NCBI GenBank assembly: GCA_011364975.1
Contig: RDOE01000035.1
Span: forward strand, 1 to 33,569
DNA length: 33,569 bases
Direction: 5' to 3'
Source of the DNA: Promethearchaeota archaeon
Lineage (GTDB): Archaea > Asgardarchaeota > Lokiarchaeia > Sigyniarchaeales > SOKP01
Part shown: piece after piece, positions 14,338-23,405 of the stretch
Numbering within the stretch: the stretch's first letter is position 1
Layout: each line of letters starts with the position of its first letter
Position numbers and translations under genes: made by a program
Notes under the pieces: generated by a model
The model's database searches: none
Told to the model about the DNA's origin: nothing
The model's input: only the letters and a program-made list of their open reading frames with translations

Positions 14338-17114
14338 ATTGTAATTCGAAATGTTGCTATTACGTGCGAATCTAATGAAATTTTAAAATCACATCGATTA
14401 GCCGAAACGATCTTAGCCTTGATTGGATTAATAGGTTTTTCTTCTAATAAGTTTACAAGCTCAACTTTTTCTATTATTAAACCATCATAAAGTGATACAT
14501 TTGCTTCTTCATATGTAGGTGAAATATTATAGACTCTCAATATAAGATTATTTCCTTCTTCAGACCTTTTTAAAGCACTTAATATAATCTTATTATTATT
14601 AATTTCTATAAAGCTAAGCTTTTCGGGCAAATATGGTTCTAAATCTAACGCTTTAGTAGCTCCGAAGTAAGATAATATCCCGAAAGGTAATAATACAACC
14701 CTATCTGAAACCCGAAGTGAAGTTCGAGCCATAAATGGAAAAATTATTTTTAGAGGATTATTAAATTCTTTTGCCCTTCCATGAATATTGGATTCTATCC
14801 AATTTGGTTTATTACTCTCTATAACTAAAGACAACTCAAATGTATGCTTTCCTAAGCATTGAGCTTCAGGAGTATTTAGATCAGGACCTGCATTAGATCT
14901 TCTCGTATTTACATCAACTCGCGATAACCATTCGATGCATCTTAACAATGTTATTGCTATAATAATAGTATTATCTTCATTTTTAATAGCCTCATATTCA
15001 GGTAAACCTTTATTAAACACCGCAAAAGTTCGCATGTTATCATTAATACTAATAAAATCCTTCTGATGATTTGTAGGTAAGGCTTTTTGTGCCCACCCTT
15101 CTGAGTTTGGTAATTCAATATCTCTTGATATGACATAAAAATGCCCGTCTGCTTCAACTTGATTTGAAATGATCATTGATGGAAAAAGCACTCTTATTCT
15201 ATGATCTTTACTATTATTCTCCAAATCTATTCTAAAATCTATTCTTTTAATATCATTATAAAGACTAATATAAATATCAATTGGATTAGATACTAAATAG
15301 GTATCTCTATTATAACGGTCTTCTGAAAAAGAAGCTGGTAAATTTAGATTTGCTTTAATTAGTAAGGTTTTATGAGTCGGTCCATCAAAATAGGGTTGAA
15401 TTGAGAGAATATTGAGATCTTCAGATGTGAATCTAAGGTCAGTTTGGTTATCATTCGGTCCAGAAAAATCATATTCATCCCCCCAATCCCCTATATCTTC
15501 AAAAAAGCATATTTTTTCGTACCAAACTTTACTTTCTTTGTCAAAAACACTTATATCTCCTTTTAATGAAACTTTAACTTTATAAAATTGGTTTTCAACC
15601 ATTCTAATATCTAAATGCAATGTTTCAGGAGTATTTTCAAAAACAGAGGGTTTTTTTTCAGGGATGATGTAATATGTAGAATAACCACAAGCAGGAACAT
15701 CAGCAATGAAAGTACACAAGGCACTTTTACCTTCTACTTGAGTATATCGTGGGTTTTCTTTAATTGGAATAATTTGGTATTCAACTTCTTCCTCCTCAGT
15801 ATTAATTATTCTGAAAAAGTCAGAAGTTTTTAATCCCACACTCTTTATATTTGAAATTATATTAAATTGAACAATATCATTTCTTTTCCAAGGAAGAGGG
15901 TTATAAATAATAAGCGGAATAATATTATTTTCATCTTTTAATTTTACTAGATTTGACAAATGGATAATAGAATTCTTAAATATTTCTTCTCCTATTTGTT
16001 CTGCCCAATCAAATCGTGTGGTCATTTCTCTATGTACTTGATCAATACTACAGCCACAAATTGAGTCATGTGGATGATTCTTTAAAAGCCACCTCAAACC
16101 AGTAAGTATATATGAGTTAGGATAATTAAATTTTTCATATTTATCAAGTACCCATGTTATTGTTGAGATAGGTTCAGTATATTTTTCATATAAATATTCT
16201 ATCTGTGTATTTCTCTGCTTAATCCACATCCTTGCTGAAAGTACTCCTGAAAGTAGATGGGCATACTTTCCACCTCTAAGTTCTCCTTGAAATGATTTTA
16301 GAGTGGGTTTACAGCGCAATACTTTATATGAATAATCTTCAAAATCATTTTGCTCCATTCTTATATCGGGATACATCTCATTCCATTCTCTTATAATTTC
16401 AGGTATTTCTGGTTTTGCTTCATGATGATCTGATCCACTATTAAGAAGCACAATCGGAGTGGCAATATATTTTTCAAAATTATTAATAACTCGTTTAATT
16501 TTATGTAATGCTAATTTATATCTTCCGCTTTTTTTGGAAAGGTTTAAATCAGCTACAGAACCATAACTCATTATGAGATGAATTGCTAAAATTGAAGCTA
16601 CTTTCCCAGGAGCATTCCATTGAAACTCTATATTTAAATTGTTTTTTTCAAATTCATTACCAAAACCACGCCAAAATATTATTGAAGGGAGCTCAAAACC
16701 GCTCAGAATTTGGGGTAATTGAGCAATATGGCCAAATGGATCTGGAATATATCCCGCTTTCATTACCCTTCCAAATTTTTTGGCTATCTGATGCCCTATT
16801 AATAAATTTCTAATTGTAGATTCTCCACTAACTAAGAATTCATCAGGCAAAATGTACATCGGACCTATCGAAAGTCTTTTCTGTTTTACAAAATTCTCAA
16901 TTTCTTCCCTCTTTTCTGGTCTTACCTCTAAATAATCTTCTAAAGGTATTGTTTGACCATCTAATGTGAAATTAGTATAAGTAGGATCATTATTAAGAAT
17001 ATCTAAAAGTTTATCCATCATTAACACTAATTTCGCTCTGTACTCTTGAAAGGGGAGATACCATTCTCTATCCCAGTGAGTTTCAGGGACAATAATAACA
17101 TATTTCGCTTTCAT
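14325..17114 (-). CDS. glycoside hydrolase family 38 alpha-mannosidase
   Basis: A 929-residue enzyme expected to cleave alpha-mannosidic bonds with retention of configuration. The N-terminal catalytic barrel carries HWDREW at 13-18, GYIPDPFGH at 121-129 with the nucleophile Asp125, and HPHDSICGC at 347-355 with His349; His13, Asp15, Asp125 and His349 match the zinc site of the family. The rest is the usual beta-rich C-terminal part. No signal peptide is visible, so it is probably cytosolic, acting on imported or internal mannosides such as glycan fragments. Length matches the MngB-like microbial GH38 group. The start ATG gives MKAKYVIIVPETHWD, with the motif close to the N-terminus as is normal. 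Substrate not predictable. Confidence 0.9.
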   Translation of the reverse strand: MKAKYVIIVPETHWDREWYLPFQEYRAKLVLMMDKLLDILNNDPTYTNFTLDGQTIPLEDYLEVRPEKREEIENFVKQKRLSIGPMYILPDEFLVSGESTIRNLLIGHQIAKKFGRVMKAGYIPDPFGHIAQLPQILSGFELPSIIFWRGFGNEFEKNNLNIEFQWNAPGKVASILAIHLIMSYGSVADLNLSKKSGRYKLALHKIKRVINNFEKYIATPIVLLNSGSDHHEAKPEIPEIIREWNEMYPDIRMEQNDFEDYSYKVLRCKPTLKSFQGELRGGKYAHLLSGVLSARMWIKQRNTQIEYLYEKYTEPISTITWVLDKYEKFNYPNSYILTGLRWLLKNHPHDSICGCSIDQVHREMTTRFDWAEQIGEEIFKNSIIHLSNLVKLKDENNIIPLIIYNPLPWKRNDIVQFNIISNIKSVGLKTSDFFRIINTEEEEVEYQIIPIKENPRYTQVEGKSALCTFIADVPACGYSTYYIIPEKKPSVFENTPETLHLDIRMVENQFYKVKVSLKGDISVFDKESKVWYEKICFFEDIGDWGDEYDFSGPNDNQTDLRFTSEDLNILSIQPYFDGPTHKTLLIKANLNLPASFSEDRYNRDTYLVSNPIDIYISLYNDIKRIDFRIDLENNSKDHRIRVLFPSMIISNQVEADGHFYVISRDIELPNSEGWAQKALPTNHQKDFISINDNMRTFAVFNKGLPEYEAIKNEDNTIIIAITLLRCIEWLSRVDVNTRRSNAGPDLNTPEAQCLGKHTFELSLVIESNKPNWIESNIHGRAKEFNNPLKIIFPFMARTSLRVSDRVVLLPFGILSYFGATKALDLEPYLPEKLSFIEINNNKIILSALKRSEEGNNLILRVYNISPTYEEANVSLYDGLIIEKVELVNLLEEKPINPIKAKIVSANRCDFKISLDSHVIATFRITIKKK

Positions 17115-17234
17115 CTTTATCGTAATTTTCCTATAATATAATGATTCTTCTACATCTTGCAGAAAAAAAATTCATTTATTAAATTCTTTTTTATAAGAAT
17201 ATGAAAAAAAAGTTATGAATTCTTAATATTTTAG

Positions 17235-18110
17235 TTATGATTTTTGAAGGTCAAAAGGATTTTCTAAAGGCTTTTCAATTCCAAGCTTTTTGGCAAATTT
17301 TAGGATGAATCTTCGCCTAGATTCTAAATTTAAATCTAAAATTATTAAAGTAGGCAAACAAAAAATTGATAGTAAGATGGGCATGATCCAAAGAGAAACA
17401 GCAGCAGAAATAAATCCACCATCAAGTGGATTATTAAATTCTCTCAAAATGTTGATAACATAGATTATATAGGAAACAACTACACCAATCCCTGCATACC
17501 CTTTTAAAAGGTAATGATACCAGCCTCCGATGCTTCTTACTTCAATTGGCTCAATTTTATCTCTAACTTTAGTTTTATTTGTAAATACAATCCCTGAATC
17601 TAGAAGAAACCAAACTGGAGAGAATAATCCCATTGAAATTCCACTCATTAATGGAAGTGATACTATAAAACCGATTAATGGCGCTAACCCTGGGTTGTTT
17701 GTTGCATAATCTGATCTTACAATCAGATCAATTCCAAATTGAGAAGTGCCAATCATTAATGCAAAATTTATAGCCATAAAAGCAGGGAAAATGCCCTTCC
17801 ATGTTTGCATAAAAATCTTTGGTTTTATTCTTGTTTGTATGCCAAAATCCATTTGTATTCCAATAGTTTTCTTATAGAATAAAAGAAATAATGGTCCCAA
17901 AAAATATCCAGTAAATAATCCACCAATCAAAGTAGTTATAGGAATTAAAATAAAAATAAATGTAGCTTGGAGCATCATGTTATTAGTTGGTAATAGATTC
18001 GTAAACCCAGGTTCGTTCACTATGAGAGAAAATAGACCAAATGACAAAACTGCTAGAAGAAATAGAACTAAAAATAACACTATTTGTTTTTTATAACGTG
18101 AATTTACCAT
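17235..18110 (-). CDS. polytopic membrane protein, function unknown
   Basis: A 291-residue protein with about six hydrophobic segments (around residues 9-31, 49-79, 105-121, 141-170, 202-222 and 233-258). The N-terminus is basic (NSRYKKQ) and the C-terminus is a charged cytosolic tail with ESRRRF and KKLGIEKP. It has no motif I can tie to a transporter or enzyme family. It sits between the mannosidase and the phosphodiesterase-like gene on the same strand, with gaps of 120 and 87 bp, which is weak evidence of joint function. Coding potential is clear from the long open frame and the coherent membrane pattern. Confidence 0.6.
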   Translation of the reverse strand: MVNSRYKKQIVLFLVLFLLAVLSFGLFSLIVNEPGFTNLLPTNNMMLQATFIFILIPITTLIGGLFTGYFLGPLFLLFYKKTIGIQMDFGIQTRIKPKIFMQTWKGIFPAFMAINFALMIGTSQFGIDLIVRSDYATNNPGLAPLIGFIVSLPLMSGISMGLFSPVWFLLDSGIVFTNKTKVRDKIEPIEVRSIGGWYHYLLKGYAGIGVVVSYIIYVINILREFNNPLDGGFISAAVSLWIMPILLSIFCLPTLIILDLNLESRRRFILKFAKKLGIEKPLENPFDLQKS

Positions 18111-18193
18111 AATATCCCATTATATAGAAAATTATATGTTTATAATACTAAGACGTAATTATATTTAATAAAATTATATATTTAGTTTGTTAG

Positions 18194-18209
18194 TCGGTTA
18201 TATAACCGA
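18194..18209. repeat. 16 bp perfect palindrome at the phosphodiesterase stop codon
   Basis: TCGGTTATATAACCGA is its own reverse complement and spans the TAA stop of the minus-strand gene that ends at 18198. In RNA it would form a short 6 bp stem with a four-base loop at the 3' end of that message. No strong U-run follows, so it does not look like a classical terminator. It could be a mRNA-end hairpin, a protein site or chance. Confidence 0.4.
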
Positions 18210-19718
18210 TTTTCCCACTACAGATTTGTCAGATTTTACTCCTAATAATTCTAATAATGATGGAACCATATCTGTTGTTTTACAATAACTTAGTTCTTTT
18301 TGAGGGATATTTGAGGACCCTCCAATAATAAATGGAACAACCATCGAAGATCTAGTTCCAATATCATGAGAATATGGGGATGAACCCATAGTTTTACCAT
18401 GTTCATAATTAAAACTATATTCCCCCAAAGTGGAAATAATAATATCACAGGAACGTGGATTTTTAAAATATCGAGGGAGTTGGTCTATTATTATTGGGAA
18501 ATCAATTTCATTAGTAGCATTTAGCCATTCATCAATTGTAAATTTTCCGTTATTAACTAATTTCGCAGATTTTTCATGATGCTCATAACCATAAACATCC
18601 AAATTTTCATAGATATATCGCGATTTTTGTTCCTTTCCAGCACCTTCATATTCAATTTTGGCATTTAAAATTTTTCCTGATTTTTCCTCTAATCGTTTAA
18701 TATGGATGATTCCTTTGTTCGGGTCATTATTATCGTCTCTGTAATACATATACTTCACTCCAGAAATCTTCCATAGCTCGTTAAAAACATTAATTTGAAT
18801 TTTTTTAGGACCACTACTATGTAAATTTTCAAGTTGAGTAATTGTCGGATGATGATACCATGTTTCTCCAGGGAAGTTAAAAAATCCTAGTGAGCCAATA
18901 TTGGCATCAAAATCGCCCTTTCCTGTATCAGGATTATAAGGAATTAATCCAAGTTTATTAAAAAATGGTTTTAAATCAATAACATTTTTCGCTTTATAGT
19001 TCCCGTGATCTGTAATTATTCCAATAGCAGTCTCATCATAATAACCTAACTGTTTAAGAGTTTTCATTAAAGAACCAATATATTTATCACATTCAATAAT
19101 TAAATTTTGAAAATCAGGATGATCAAATCCTTTTGCATGCATTATATCATCTGTATGAGAGACATAGCCTACTGTAATTTTGGGGACCTCCTTATTTGGG
19201 AAAAAAGAGCCAGGATTTCTAAAAGCATTTTCGATATTTTTAAATATGGGTGCTACATCAAAGAAGTTTTCAGCAAGAGCGAAAAAATTAGCACCTCGAT
19301 ATAAAAAACTCGTTGCACTTAAAAAGTTCCCCTCATTAGCTTGTTCAAAAATAGTTTTAACATTAGATCCAATATCTCTATTAATTTTAAGTAATTGGGC
19401 TCTATCACCATAATTTCGAATAAAGGGAGGCTTTTTTTTCTCCTTTGGCGGATCGGTTCTATCAAGCCAATGATAAAGTGGAACACCATTACCTTCTTTA
19501 GGAAAATAACCAGAATATGATCCTGTAATAATATTGCCATAACAAGGAAAAGTTATGGCTGGGTATGAAGTTATACAATTAGTACATTTAATTCCATTAT
19601 TCGCAATAATACTAATATTAGGTAACTTACCTTCGTTTATAAGATTAAAAAGCTGAGACGCTCGAATATCATCAAATATTATTAATATTACTTGATTTAC
19701 TTTTCTATCATGTACCAT
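18198..19718 (-). CDS. alkaline phosphatase-fold type I phosphodiesterase / nucleotide pyrophosphatase-like hydrolase
   Basis: A 506-residue metallohydrolase of the alkaline phosphatase superfamily. The N-terminal metal-binding Asp16 is in IIFDDIR, and Thr56 in SYPAITFP is the expected nucleophile, followed by a GNIITGSYSGYFP segment like the family's N-x-x-x-x-T-G-x-x-P. Further ligands fit SHTDDIMHAKG, TDHG, and YSHDIGTRSSMVVPF. These suit the bimetal site of the nucleotide pyrophosphatase/phosphodiesterase branch (Thr, not Ser or Cys nucleophile). No signal peptide is evident, which is unusual because many relatives are secreted. Sulfatase or phosphopentomutase roles are less likely because the sulfatase C-x-P-S-R motif is absent. 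Substrate unknown. Confidence 0.8.
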   Translation of the reverse strand: MVHDRKVNQVILIIFDDIRASQLFNLINEGKLPNISIIANNGIKCTNCITSYPAITFPCYGNIITGSYSGYFPKEGNGVPLYHWLDRTDPPKEKKKPPFIRNYGDRAQLLKINRDIGSNVKTIFEQANEGNFLSATSFLYRGANFFALAENFFDVAPIFKNIENAFRNPGSFFPNKEVPKITVGYVSHTDDIMHAKGFDHPDFQNLIIECDKYIGSLMKTLKQLGYYDETAIGIITDHGNYKAKNVIDLKPFFNKLGLIPYNPDTGKGDFDANIGSLGFFNFPGETWYHHPTITQLENLHSSGPKKIQINVFNELWKISGVKYMYYRDDNNDPNKGIIHIKRLEEKSGKILNAKIEYEGAGKEQKSRYIYENLDVYGYEHHEKSAKLVNNGKFTIDEWLNATNEIDFPIIIDQLPRYFKNPRSCDIIISTLGEYSFNYEHGKTMGSSPYSHDIGTRSSMVVPFIIGGSSNIPQKELSYCKTTDMVPSLLELLGVKSDKSVVGKSVI

Positions 19719-19858
19719 ATATACAATCTATTATTTTTTACATATTAATTTTATCAGAAGGATGAAATTTATTATTCTTTTATGAGTTTGATGAAATTAT
19801 ATCTTCTTATATTTTCCTAACATAAAGTTTTTGTTCTATTAAATATTCAATATTTCAA

Positions 19859-20959
19859 ATGAGTGAGTCTTCAGAACGTAATTTTATTGTAGGAATTTTT
19901 GGGGAAAATTTAGAAATAAATAATCGTATTGGACAAGCGATCGGATCCCCTGGAACTAAATCGGATATCCAATTTTATAATAGACTTGACTCAGAGTTAA
20001 ATCAGATTTTTTGTGCTTTAACTCCATTAGATTATCCAGATAAAATCAAATCGTTTCTTCAATCTCTAACTTTAACAAATATTCATCTTTTAATTGTTGA
20101 TTTAAATTTAGGTTTAAATGCTGTATTAGGAGAGATGATTATAGCTCTTGATTTATTTCACCAATTATATAATACTGAAATTTTAGTTGTACTTGATGGA
20201 ATAGATTCTAAAAATGAATGGAAATTGCCAGAATTAAAGAAGAGACTTTCACATATTCTTGGAACAACTAGTTTGAAAAACAGTGAATTATTTGAAATAA
20301 GGGAAAAAGAAGATTATCACCTAATGAAACGTAAAATCATTGAGCTAGGTTTAAAAGTCTTAGGAAAAGAACCTCAAGATGATAATCACACAAAAATTTT
20401 AATCGATCATGCTTTTCCAGTTAAAGGAATAGGGACTGTAATTTTAGGGATTGTAAAAGAAGGAAAGGTAAATGCTGGACAGATGTTAGATTTATCTGGT
20501 TATGATGGACCGAGTAAGAAGGTTATTATCCGGAGCATTCAAAAACATGATAGAGATTTTAAAACAGCTTTTCAAGGAGATAGGGTTGGACTTGCCTTGA
20601 AAGGAAATATATCACCAAAAGAAATAAGCAGAGATAATTTTTTAATATCTCATGGAATTTATAAACCTGAAACAGATATTAAAGCCAAGGTCTACATTAA
20701 TGACTTCTTTAAACCTAAAGATAATTATATCAAACCTGGAAATGGCATACAGTATAATGCTTTAGTAAATGTTAAGTTATCTCCTGTTAAGTTTATATCA
20801 GGTGAAGATCTTTACCCTGGAAAAAATGGAGAGGTAATTTTGAAATTTGATAAATATTTATATCACAATGGTGCTGGTCTAAAAGGAATTATAACTGATC
20901 TTAATAAGTTTGAAAACAAACTTAGAATAATTGGTTATTTCACCCAAATTCTCAACTAA
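19859..20959 (+). CDS. EF1A/SelB-like translation-factor homologue with degenerate GTPase domain
   Basis: A 366-residue protein. Residues about 175-260 are a clear EF-Tu domain 2: ILIDHAFPVKGIGTVILG, GKVNAGQML, IRSIQKHDRDFKTAFQGDRVGLALKG. Residues 270-366 fit a third, barrel-like domain. The first 170 residues keep the outline of the GTPase domain but not its motifs: the P-loop position reads GIFGENLEINNR without the Lys-Ser/Thr, the switch II DxPG site reads PLDYPDK, and NKxD is replaced by LDGID. It therefore should not bind or hydrolyse GTP in the usual way. It may be a ribosome- or tRNA-associated pseudo-GTPase or regulator. It is neither full-length EF1A nor canonical SelB. The MTase gene follows 40 bp later. 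Confidence 0.75.
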   Translation: MSESSERNFIVGIFGENLEINNRIGQAIGSPGTKSDIQFYNRLDSELNQIFCALTPLDYPDKIKSFLQSLTLTNIHLLIVDLNLGLNAVLGEMIIALDLFHQLYNTEILVVLDGIDSKNEWKLPELKKRLSHILGTTSLKNSELFEIREKEDYHLMKRKIIELGLKVLGKEPQDDNHTKILIDHAFPVKGIGTVILGIVKEGKVNAGQMLDLSGYDGPSKKVIIRSIQKHDRDFKTAFQGDRVGLALKGNISPKEISRDNFLISHGIYKPETDIKAKVYINDFFKPKDNYIKPGNGIQYNALVNVKLSPVKFISGEDLYPGKNGEVILKFDKYLYHNGAGLKGIITDLNKFENKLRIIGYFTQILN

Positions 20960-20999
20960 AAATTTAAATAAGTCTTTAAGGCTTATTATAAGCAATAGA

Positions 21000-22217
21000 A
21001 TGAAGATTGAAGAACCTATTATCTATTTTAAATCTTCTGAAAATATGGATGAGTTGAATGATAATTCAATTCAGCTTATAATAACATCACCTCCATACGG
21101 TAAAATTAAAGATTATGGAAATCATAATCAAATAGGGTTTTCTGATTCATTTGATATATATTTCAAAAGACTCCAACAAGTCTGGAAAGAATGTTATCGT
21201 GTATTAGAGCCACATTGTCGTATGGTTGTTAATATAGGAGATCAATATTTAAGGACAGCAAAATTTGGGCGTTATCGAATCATATCAATTGCGAGTCAAA
21301 TTATTAACGATTGTTGTAATATTGGGTTTGATTTCTTAGGTGATATTATCTGGCAGAAAGTAAGTACTACAAATACCACTGGCGGTTGTTCATTCATGGG
21401 TTCTATTTTTTATCCTCGAAATGGATTATTAACTTATGATTATGAACATATATTAATTTTTAAAAAATATAAAGGAAAAAATAAGCGAATTACTGAATTA
21501 AGATGGAAAGAATTATCAAAAATTTCATTATGCGAATGGAAGAAATGGTTTGTTGGTCATTGGAAAATACCAGGCGTTCTACAAAAGGAACACATCGCGA
21601 TGTTTCCGGATGAAATTCCTTATAGAATTATTAGAATGTTTTCTTTTATTGGTGATAGGGTTTTAGATCCATTTCTTGGATCAGGAACCTCATTAAAAGT
21701 CGCAAAATCACTACTACGTAAAGGGATTGGATATGAAGTTAATCCAGAATTTAAGCAAACCATAGATAATAAAATAAAGCAAGCGAAGTTAGGTTACTTT
21801 GAAGACTATCAATTCTTATCATATATTATTTTTATTAAAGCTCAAGAACAAGGTTATGAAATAAATTTTAATTCTCAAAAGCAGAAAAGTATAATCATAT
21901 TAAAAGATAAATTTAGAAATGAAATTTTAATTGATTACTTATTAATTGATGAGGATTCTATACATAAAGAATCGCTAATAAATGAATTAGGTGCAAAATT
22001 TGAAGAAAATACCTTTAAAAATTATCTAAATGAATTGCCAAAATGGGAAACTTATCAACATTATATTATTATAATTAACGCCAAACCAAAAATCAAAGAA
22101 TTTAAATCCGTAATAGATGAGATGGTAAAATCCTTAAGCTTAAAAAAACCGGTTTCCATTTTATTTATGCAATCTGTAATTTCTGAAACCTTTCAGTTAG
22201 CAGATTTTTTTATATAA
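21000..22217 (+). CDS. DNA methyltransferase (N4-cytosine/N6-adenine type) with unexplained C-terminal tail
   Basis: An amino-methyltransferase of about 405 residues. The catalytic motif IV TSPPYG is at 29-34 and the S-adenosylmethionine motif I DPFLGSGT at 223-230, followed by GYEVNP. This permuted order (IV before I) and the variable recognition segment between them fit the beta class; SPPY is commonest in N4-cytosine enzymes but N6-adenine is possible. Residues about 265-405 follow the methyltransferase fold and match no domain I know. The ATG at 21000 is preferred; a TTG-initiated longer frame from 20931 would overlap the preceding gene. I see no restriction endonuclease beside it, so it may be a solitary regulatory or protective methylase. 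Confidence 0.85.
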   Translation: MKIEEPIIYFKSSENMDELNDNSIQLIITSPPYGKIKDYGNHNQIGFSDSFDIYFKRLQQVWKECYRVLEPHCRMVVNIGDQYLRTAKFGRYRIISIASQIINDCCNIGFDFLGDIIWQKVSTTNTTGGCSFMGSIFYPRNGLLTYDYEHILIFKKYKGKNKRITELRWKELSKISLCEWKKWFVGHWKIPGVLQKEHIAMFPDEIPYRIIRMFSFIGDRVLDPFLGSGTSLKVAKSLLRKGIGYEVNPEFKQTIDNKIKQAKLGYFEDYQFLSYIIFIKAQEQGYEINFNSQKQKSIIILKDKFRNEILIDYLLIDEDSIHKESLINELGAKFEENTFKNYLNELPKWETYQHYIIIINAKPKIKEFKSVIDEMVKSLSLKKPVSILFMQSVISETFQLADFFI

Positions 22218-22238
22218 TGTCTTTTGTTATTAAAATAA

Positions 22239-22323
22239 TGCGGGAAGGGAGATTCGAACTCCCGAACCCCTACGGGACTGGATTCTGAGTCCAGCGCCTT
22301 TGTCCAGACTTGGCAATTCCCGC
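22239..22323 (-). tRNA. tRNA-Leu (anticodon CAG)
   Basis: The minus strand folds as an 85-nt cloverleaf: acceptor arm GCGGGAA pairing with TTCCCGC plus discriminator A, D-arm closed by GCC/GGC, anticodon stem CTGGA/TCCAG around the loop CTCAGAA (anticodon CAG), a long variable arm containing CCCGTAGGG, and T-arm GGGAG-TTCGAAT-CTCCC. The long variable arm and the CAG anticodon identify a class II leucine tRNA. No intron is seen and the 3' CCA is not encoded. Confidence 0.96.
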
Positions 22324-22515
22324 GAGTAATTAAAAAAATATTAGAATGGGTTTTGAAATAAATAAGATGGGAAAAATAATTTCACGATATTTTTATATCT
22401 TATTACAAAATCTAATAAAATCACTTTTATCAACGTTCTTAACAATAAAAAGCTAAAATTCAAATAACTTTTTAATTTATTGAAAAGAAAACAAATCTAA
22501 AAATATTCACATCCA

Positions 22516-23310
22516 ATGCCCTCACTAAAAATAAATAACTTTAACATTTTCTATGAAATTCATGGACAAGGGTATCCTTTAGTTATGATACTTGGATTAG
22601 GAGCAAATATTAATTGGTGGGGTAAATATTTTTTAAAAGAATTAGCAAAAGAATTCACCATCATTATTTATGATAATCGGGGAACTGGAAAATCACAAGA
22701 TCCAGATGAAGATTTTACTATTAAAATACTTGCTGAGGATGTAAAATTTTTAATCGAAAAATTAGGACTTAAACAAGTTAATGTGTTTGGGCACTCTATG
22801 GGAGGAAGTATTGCCCAAGAATTAGCATTAAACTATAACTTAGTTAAAAAGCTTGTATTATGTTCTTCTTCTTGTGGCGGGAAAATGTCTATAACCCCTT
22901 CAAGAGAAGTATTAAATATAGTAGAAAGATCCCGGAAAGGAAGGATGGTAGAAGAGATTGCTAAAGATAATTTATTTCTTTTCTTTTCTGAGGAATTTTT
23001 GTCTAAGAATCCAAAATTAATTGAATATGCTATAATAAATATGTCAGAGAGCCCAATTTCCGGCAAAAATTATATTAGGCAACAAAATGCTATAAACCAT
23101 TTTAATACTTGTAATAGATTACCACAGTTAGAAATTGAGACCCTCATAATCCACGGAAAAAAAGATATTTTAGTTCCTCCTGAGAACAGCAAGATTCTAA
23201 ATGAGCTTATTCCTAATTCGAAATTAAGATTTTTTGAAAAAAGCGCTCATGCTCCGTTCACAGAAGAACCAAATGAAGTACTAAAGACATTAATTGAATT
23301 TTTAAAATAA
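22516..23310 (+). CDS. alpha/beta hydrolase
   Basis: A 264-residue alpha/beta-hydrolase-fold enzyme. The nucleophile elbow GHSMGG contains Ser94; Asp217 in GKKDILVPP and His245 in SAHAPF complete the triad. DNRGTGKS at 53-60 and the oxyanion-type GLGANINWW near 27-35 are typical of the esterase/lactonase/haloperoxidase-like branch. The family hydrolyses esters, lactones or C-C bonds, and sequence alone does not tell which. It is preceded by an AT-rich 190 bp spacer after the tRNA and has no obvious operon partner; the next gene starts 95 bp later. No signal peptide, so cytosolic. Confidence 0.88.
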   Translation: MPSLKINNFNIFYEIHGQGYPLVMILGLGANINWWGKYFLKELAKEFTIIIYDNRGTGKSQDPDEDFTIKILAEDVKFLIEKLGLKQVNVFGHSMGGSIAQELALNYNLVKKLVLCSSSCGGKMSITPSREVLNIVERSRKGRMVEEIAKDNLFLFFSEEFLSKNPKLIEYAIINMSESPISGKNYIRQQNAINHFNTCNRLPQLEIETLIIHGKKDILVPPENSKILNELIPNSKLRFFEKSAHAPFTEEPNEVLKTLIEFLK

Positions 23311-23375
23311 TCTCTGGTCATGCAATCTATTTTTAAATCAGTAACAATAATATTATATTAATAGAACCAATTTAG

Positions 23376-23384
23376 TTATAAATA
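23376..23384 (+). promoter_or_regulatory. TATA-box candidate of the gelsolin-like gene
   Basis: TTATAAATA lies about 22-30 bp before the ATG at 23406, the right spacing for an archaeal promoter making a leaderless or nearly leaderless transcript. There is no Shine-Dalgarno-like sequence before that ATG, which agrees with leaderless translation. Confidence 0.4.
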
Positions 23385-23405
23385 AAACAAATAACCCTCA
23401 ATAAA

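Noticed and set aside
20931..20999. TTG-initiated N-terminal extension of the DNA methyltransferase
   Set aside because: It would overlap the coding end of the EF1A-like gene and adds 23 residues with no family similarity; the ATG at 21000 fits the methyltransferase start.
21000..22515. Restriction-modification system around the DNA methyltransferase
   Set aside because: No endonuclease, specificity subunit or Vsr-like gene is adjacent; only a tRNA and an alpha/beta hydrolase follow.
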